A stretch of 64,000 nt of DNA from Euphorbia lathyris (Eukaryota > Streptophyta > Magnoliopsida > Malpighiales > Euphorbiaceae). The position numbers and the translations under genes are program-made. The stretch spans positions 137,829,929 to 137,893,928 of the forward strand of contig NC_088911.1 in the NCBI RefSeq assembly GCF_963576675.1. The letters are read 5' to 3'. Below the pieces are notes generated by a model that was not told the DNA's origin, ran no database searches, and saw only the letters and a program-made list of their open reading frames with translations. Of this stretch, positions 60,152-64,000 are shown one piece after another. The stretch's first letter is position 1; each line of letters opens with the position of its first letter.

Positions 60152-62465
60152 TAAAAACACAACAAGCATCAGAAAAGGGGTCGGAGACCGACAAACCCAC
60201 TCTGATGCTAAAGTTAGATACCAAAATTCTTAGGATACTTCTACTATTTATAGATAATTAGAGTTGTATTTTTGGACACGTGGCAGCTTATGATAGGTCA
60301 ATGGACCCTATCTTTGCGTGCCAACATGTTTATGAAAGTGAGGAGCGTGTATTTGGAGTCAAGTGCATTGATTGGTCCACGTGTCTCCAAAATGCTCATA
60401 TGAAGACTACGTTCAGCAATGTTAAGATGATCGAAGCTTTGACCTTAGTCCAAGCTTCGGTCAACACTAACCTTTCTCATTGTCTTGAATGGGCTAGGGC
60501 CCATCTGAGGTCCTTAAGTGATGCCTCATTTGGCTGATGTACAGAACTCAACCTTTCCTTTAGCAGTCGATTCAAACGATGAGTGTCCCATTTTACAAAA
60601 TCTCTGGCTCTTCGCATCAAATCTGGAAACGTATGGGGTCTCCTTGTTGTCAGCTCCTTTGATAGATCTTTGCTTCGGCAGTTGCCTGCCATGGCTTCTA
60701 CCGCCGCCTCAACGTTCAGATTCTTTATTTGAATGACCACCCTTTGAAACCGCTCAACTCATTCCTTTTAACGATTCACTCGGATCCTGAACTAAATAGT
60801 TCAAATCTTGCATAGTTTTGCTTTCAGGAATGGAGGTGATAAAGTGGTCATAAAACTCGTAAGACATTTGCTTGAAAGACTAAATAGACCCAGGTAGCAG
60901 TTGATCATATCAGTAAGCAGTCGAGTCTCTCAATGTTGTTGCAAATAGTTTGCACATGACTGCATCACTGGCCGTAGTGGTTTGTAGAGCCCTCTGATTT
61001 TTTTTACATGAAGCGTGGGATCGATCATCTCGTTGTAAACTTTCAGCACCAGATACTTAAATCCCCTAGGCATTATCTAGCTCATGATTTCTGCACTCAA
61101 AGGAGTTTCAGTCTCAATAGCCACCAAACCTTTAGCTCGGAAACCCTCATCCTTCATAGCCTACTGAAGCTTTCCTTTAATGAGATTTATCATTTCTTCC
61201 TTCAATAAGAGCACCTTCGGTTTTTGCTTCGTGGGCTCCGAATCACGATGATTAGGGGACTTAGATGCGCCAGAACTTCTTTTATTAGAATGATGATGTC
61301 AAAACAATGATTCGGGAGAATCATGATGATCATATCTTCGTCTCTTCGGGGATCTTGAGTTTCTTCCTATAACCGATGGTCATGGCCTCATCGGAGAATA
61401 TGAGTGATGATACCTCCGATATTGAAGGCTATCAAACCTTTCTCCAGATCTTCCTCTCACCTTCTCAGGCTGAGACTCTACTAAACGATCCTTCTTTTTA
61501 GGACATGTCTTTGTGGTGTGATGTCCCGTAGGACAAGCAACAGAACTGCCCCCTTCTTCATTTCTACTAATCCTTCTTGCCTCCAGTAACTCCAAACACA
61601 TTGCCTCCATTTGAAAGGTATGCTCAGCTTTCAAAATATTCATCGATTCTTGCATGGAGCCCATGTTGTAGATTAATTGTTTTGTAAGGTTATCCATGAA
61701 GCAACGCTGCTCTGGCTCCAAATACCCCATACAAGCCTCAATTTGCTGATCGAGCACTAGTGTAACAAAGCGAGGCGGGATTGGCTGATTGCGAGAATCT
61801 AACAAGCCACGATTGGCAGTAGCTAAAGAACTAGGAATATCTTCCACTCTTTGACTGAATGGAACTGGAGAATGAGCAATTGGTTGAACAATCTGTGGAG
61901 TGACCTGTTGAAGAACATGCTCAATTATGGGATGTACCACAAATGATTGAACGTAAACCATCATGCTACGAAGTAAGATCCACATTCACCGCACCAAAAT
62001 ATTATCGTACTTTTGTGCAATGAATCTCCAGTTAGGATTCCTATCAACTGAAAACACAATAACCGTCAGAAAATGGGTCGGAGACCGACGAACCCTCTTT
62101 GATACTAAATTCAGTTGATAATCGAGAATATCAAAGACTGAATGAAATATATCAGAGTGATTAAGAAATTAGATATCTGGATTTTAGAAATACTTCTATT
62201 ATTTATAGGTAATTAGAGTTGTTTCTTTGGACACGTGACAGCTTGATAGGTCAATAGACCTTATCTTTGCGTGCTAATATGTTTATGAAAGTGAAGAGCG
62301 TACATTTGGAGTCTAACACTTTGATTGATCCACGTGTCTCTCGTAAATACTCCTCTGAAGGCTACGTTGGATGACTGAAACTTTGATCTTAGTCCAAACT
62401 TCGGTCAAACCTAATCTTCCTTCTTCTCTTGAATGAGCTAGGGCTCATTTGAAATCCTGAAGTCA
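60152..62465 (-). mobile_element. Short degraded LTR element with gag remnants
   Basis: Direct repeats of about 370 bp (60152-60521) and 417 bp (62049-62465) share TTTGGACACGTGRCAGCTT, GGTCGGAGACCGACRAACCC and TCTTTGCGTGCYAAYATG; the right copy begins TG and ends CA, so they look like LTRs. On the minus strand the interior starts with TTGGTGCGGTGAATGTGGAT (61992 down), then a gag-like frame (61985-61380; Gln/Arg-rich, zinc knuckle-like CPTGHHTTKTC) and a second frame (60740-60477) with AVEAMAGNCRSKDLSKEL and RRPHTFPDLMRRARDFVK, a block typical of gypsy-type gag. No pol is present. Confidence 0.55.
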
Positions 62466-62636
62466 TGCTTAACTTAATACTATAACACTAGGTTTCGAGT
62501 TCGCGGAAAACTTTAATTAAGGAGAATCCATGAAAAAAAGTTCAAATGAACGTTTCGGATAAATTATAAAAAGATAAAAATAAAAAAACCCAATAATTGT
62601 GGTTTTAAGGAAATGACGCGTGCTACCTTTTGATTC
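62466..62636. other. bHLH gene promoter region
   Basis: Short spacer between the retroelement remnant and the bHLH transcript. No clear binding site called. Confidence 0.3.
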
Positions 62637-62645
62637 CTTTATAAG
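62637..62645 (+). promoter_or_regulatory. TATA-like box of the bHLH gene
   Basis: CTTTATAAG is followed by a CT-rich stretch (TTTCTCTCTGCCTCC) typical of plant 5' leaders, about 600 bp before the ATG. Confidence 0.45.
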
Positions 62646-62856
62646 CTTCACCACCGTTTCTCTCTGCCTCCTCTCTCTCAGGTCCCTCCCCCACCATTTC
62701 CCTTCGACACCTCACCAACTCCGTTCCGTTTCTTTCGAAACCAAAAAAAAAAAAAATATTCAGCTTCAGTTTCAGCTTCTCTCGTAAATACATCTCTATT
62801 ATGGTGGTTCACATGTAAACAATTTTGTTTTCTTTTCACGTTTTCTCCTCGGAAAG

Positions 62857-63085
62857 GTAATTATCTCATCATCTTCAGTTTTCTCCTCTTTGATTTCTCC
62901 GTTTTGATATTTTTTCTTAATGTTTCGTGTTAATCCAATAGATATATCGTCCATTAATCGTTAATCAGGATCGATTATTCGTGTTCTGGAATCTGTTTGG
63001 ATGGATAGATTTTTTTTATGTTTCAATTCTGTGTTGAATCTGGCTTTTGTTGTGAATCTTTGTTGATTATCTGTTTTTTCTTCAG
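62857..63085 (+). other. Likely 5'UTR intron of the bHLH gene
   Basis: Donor GGAAAG|GTAATT and acceptor TTTTTTCTTCAG|GTATTT, with a T-rich body of 229 bp. The leader exons around it lack long frames. Confidence 0.5.
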
Positions 63086-63241
63086 GTATTTGAGGAAGAG
63101 GTAAGGGAGAAAGAAGCAGAGGATTTTTATGAGCGCTTCGATTCTGAGAAATTTGAACTGAAACATTTGGGATTTTTTTGTTTCGGAATCAAGCTATAGA
63201 AGAATTGATTCGTATTCGTTGATTGATTGATCCATCTATCT

Positions 63242-63898
63242 ATGGCGTCAACTCTGATCTCGAATCATCCCGTAAATAACTCCAACTCTGATCGATCGAG
63301 AAGGAAAAAGAAGAAGAAATCGCAAAATCAATCGAAAGAGAATCAAAATCAAGGTCATGCGAAATGGAAAACCGAAGCTCAGGAACAAATATATTCTTCT
63401 AAACTTATCCAGGCCTTGAGTCAAGTCCGACTCACTTCTCCTACTCCTTCGCCGCCGCGCCAAGGTCGCGCCGTTAGAGAAGCCGCGGACAGAGCTTTGG
63501 CCGTCGCTGCTAAAGGGAGAACAAGATGGAGCCGAGCAATTTTGACTAGTCGGATCAAACTCAAGTTCAGGAAACAACACAAGAGACAAAGAGTGGCTGC
63601 AGCTACAGTAGCAGGAACCGGGAGTAGCCGGTCTAAGAAGCCGAGAGTCAGCGTTTTTAGGCTGAAAAAGAAGAGTTTACCGGCTGTTCAAAGGAAAGTT
63701 CGTGTTCTAGGCCGGTTAGTCCCTGGTTGCCGGAAACAACCGTTGCCGGTCATTTTAGAAGAAGCAACTGATTATATTGCTGCTTTGGAGATGCAAGTTC
63801 GAGCCATGAGCGCTCTTGCTGAACTGCTATCTGGTACATCCTCGAGTTCTGGTTCTGGTATTGCCGCCGCCGGCGCTAGTAATGCGCCGACGAGCTAA
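63242..63898 (+). CDS. Atypical bHLH transcription factor, AIF / bHLH147-149 type
   Basis: It is a 218-residue single coding exon from ATG 63242 ([10 protein letters not shown]) to TAA 63896. The Lys-rich N-part (RRKKKKK, residues about 20-26) is followed by the family block [54 protein letters not shown] (about 46-112), a basic Arg/Lys part with [18 protein letters not shown], then the helix-loop-helix [20 protein letters not shown] and [20 protein letters not shown] (about 151-192), and a Ser/Gly/Ala-rich tail. This order is that of plant AIF-like proteins, which lack the residues needed for E-box binding and act by dimerising with other HLH proteins in brassinosteroid and growth control. 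That role is known for the family, inferred here. No lesion. The upstream frame to 63227 has no ATG before this one. Confidence 0.93.
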   Translation: MASTLISNHPVNNSNSDRSRRKKKKKSQNQSKENQNQGHAKWKTEAQEQIYSSKLIQALSQVRLTSPTPSPPRQGRAVREAADRALAVAAKGRTRWSRAILTSRIKLKFRKQHKRQRVAAATVAGTGSSRSKKPRVSVFRLKKKSLPAVQRKVRVLGRLVPGCRKQPLPVILEEATDYIAALEMQVRAMSALAELLSGTSSSSGSGIAAAGASNAPTS

Positions 63899-64000
63899 TC
63901 GTGAATCGTGATCGTACTCACGGCTTTTAGCCAGTTGTCATTATTTTTTTTAAATATATAAATATATATTATCATCTCCCACTTTCTCTCGGTAATCTCA
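63899..64000 (+). other. 3'UTR of the bHLH gene
   Basis: AT-rich DNA after the stop; the window ends before a clear polyadenylation site. Confidence 0.4.

Noticed and set aside
1..64000. CRISPR arrays, bacterial operons, prophage
   Set aside because: No regular spacer-repeat array, ribosome-binding sites or compact gene layout; all evidence is plant nuclear.

Overview
This window is nuclear DNA of a flowering plant, most likely a eudicot. The evidence is spliced genes with GT-AG introns, AT-rich intergenic DNA, plant-type transposons (FAR1-type MULE, hAT, Sirevirus-like copia, tRNA-derived SINEs, Emigrant-like MITE) and plant protein families. I cannot name the species. No bacterial, organellar, rRNA, genuine tRNA or CRISPR feature was seen.

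Three host genes are well supported. (1) SLD5, the GINS replication-helicase subunit, on the minus strand at 3286-5950; six exons can be joined in frame to 224 residues, and a perfect E2F-type site lies about 110 bp upstream of the ATG. (2) A three-exon plus-strand gene at 40568-41525 encoding a 200-residue tail-anchored protein that ends in one membrane segment and a short tail with the last residues PLPT, the pattern of plant KASH proteins. (3) An AIF/bHLH147-149-type atypical bHLH factor at 63242-63898, with a likely 5'UTR intron.

The dominant structure is a MULE (Mutator-like element) spanning about 7566-35918. It has roughly 57-bp imperfect terminal inverted repeats lying in (TA)n tracts. 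It carries a minus-strand FAR1-type transposase gene (one frameshift from intact), a plus-strand gene with two Ulp1-like (C48 peptidase) domains, and a small coiled-coil ORF. About 16.6 kb of the 28.4 kb is later insertions in exons of the Ulp1 gene: a hAT element (9209-12902, exact 8-bp target duplication) that holds a LINE reverse-transcriptase fragment; a full-length Sirevirus-like copia element (14365-25820) with two 1.33-kb LTRs, PBS, multiple PPTs, an intact pol ORF, broken gag and a broken extra 3' ORF; and a solo LTR of a related family in the opposite orientation (26369-27821, exact CTAAC duplication). At all three sites, dropping the insertion and one duplication copy restores the host reading frame, so the order of events can be read directly. 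A short motif around GGAACAA is scattered, always on the plus strand, through the introns and spacers of the MULE.

The rest is AT-rich intergenic DNA with fold-back MITEs, an Emigrant-like MITE, Au-like and other SINEs (one split by a MITE in its box A), an RTE-type LINE next to a solo LTR, a LINE 3' fragment and degraded LTR retroelements at 59-62.5 kb. I could not run any search; family names rest on motif recognition.
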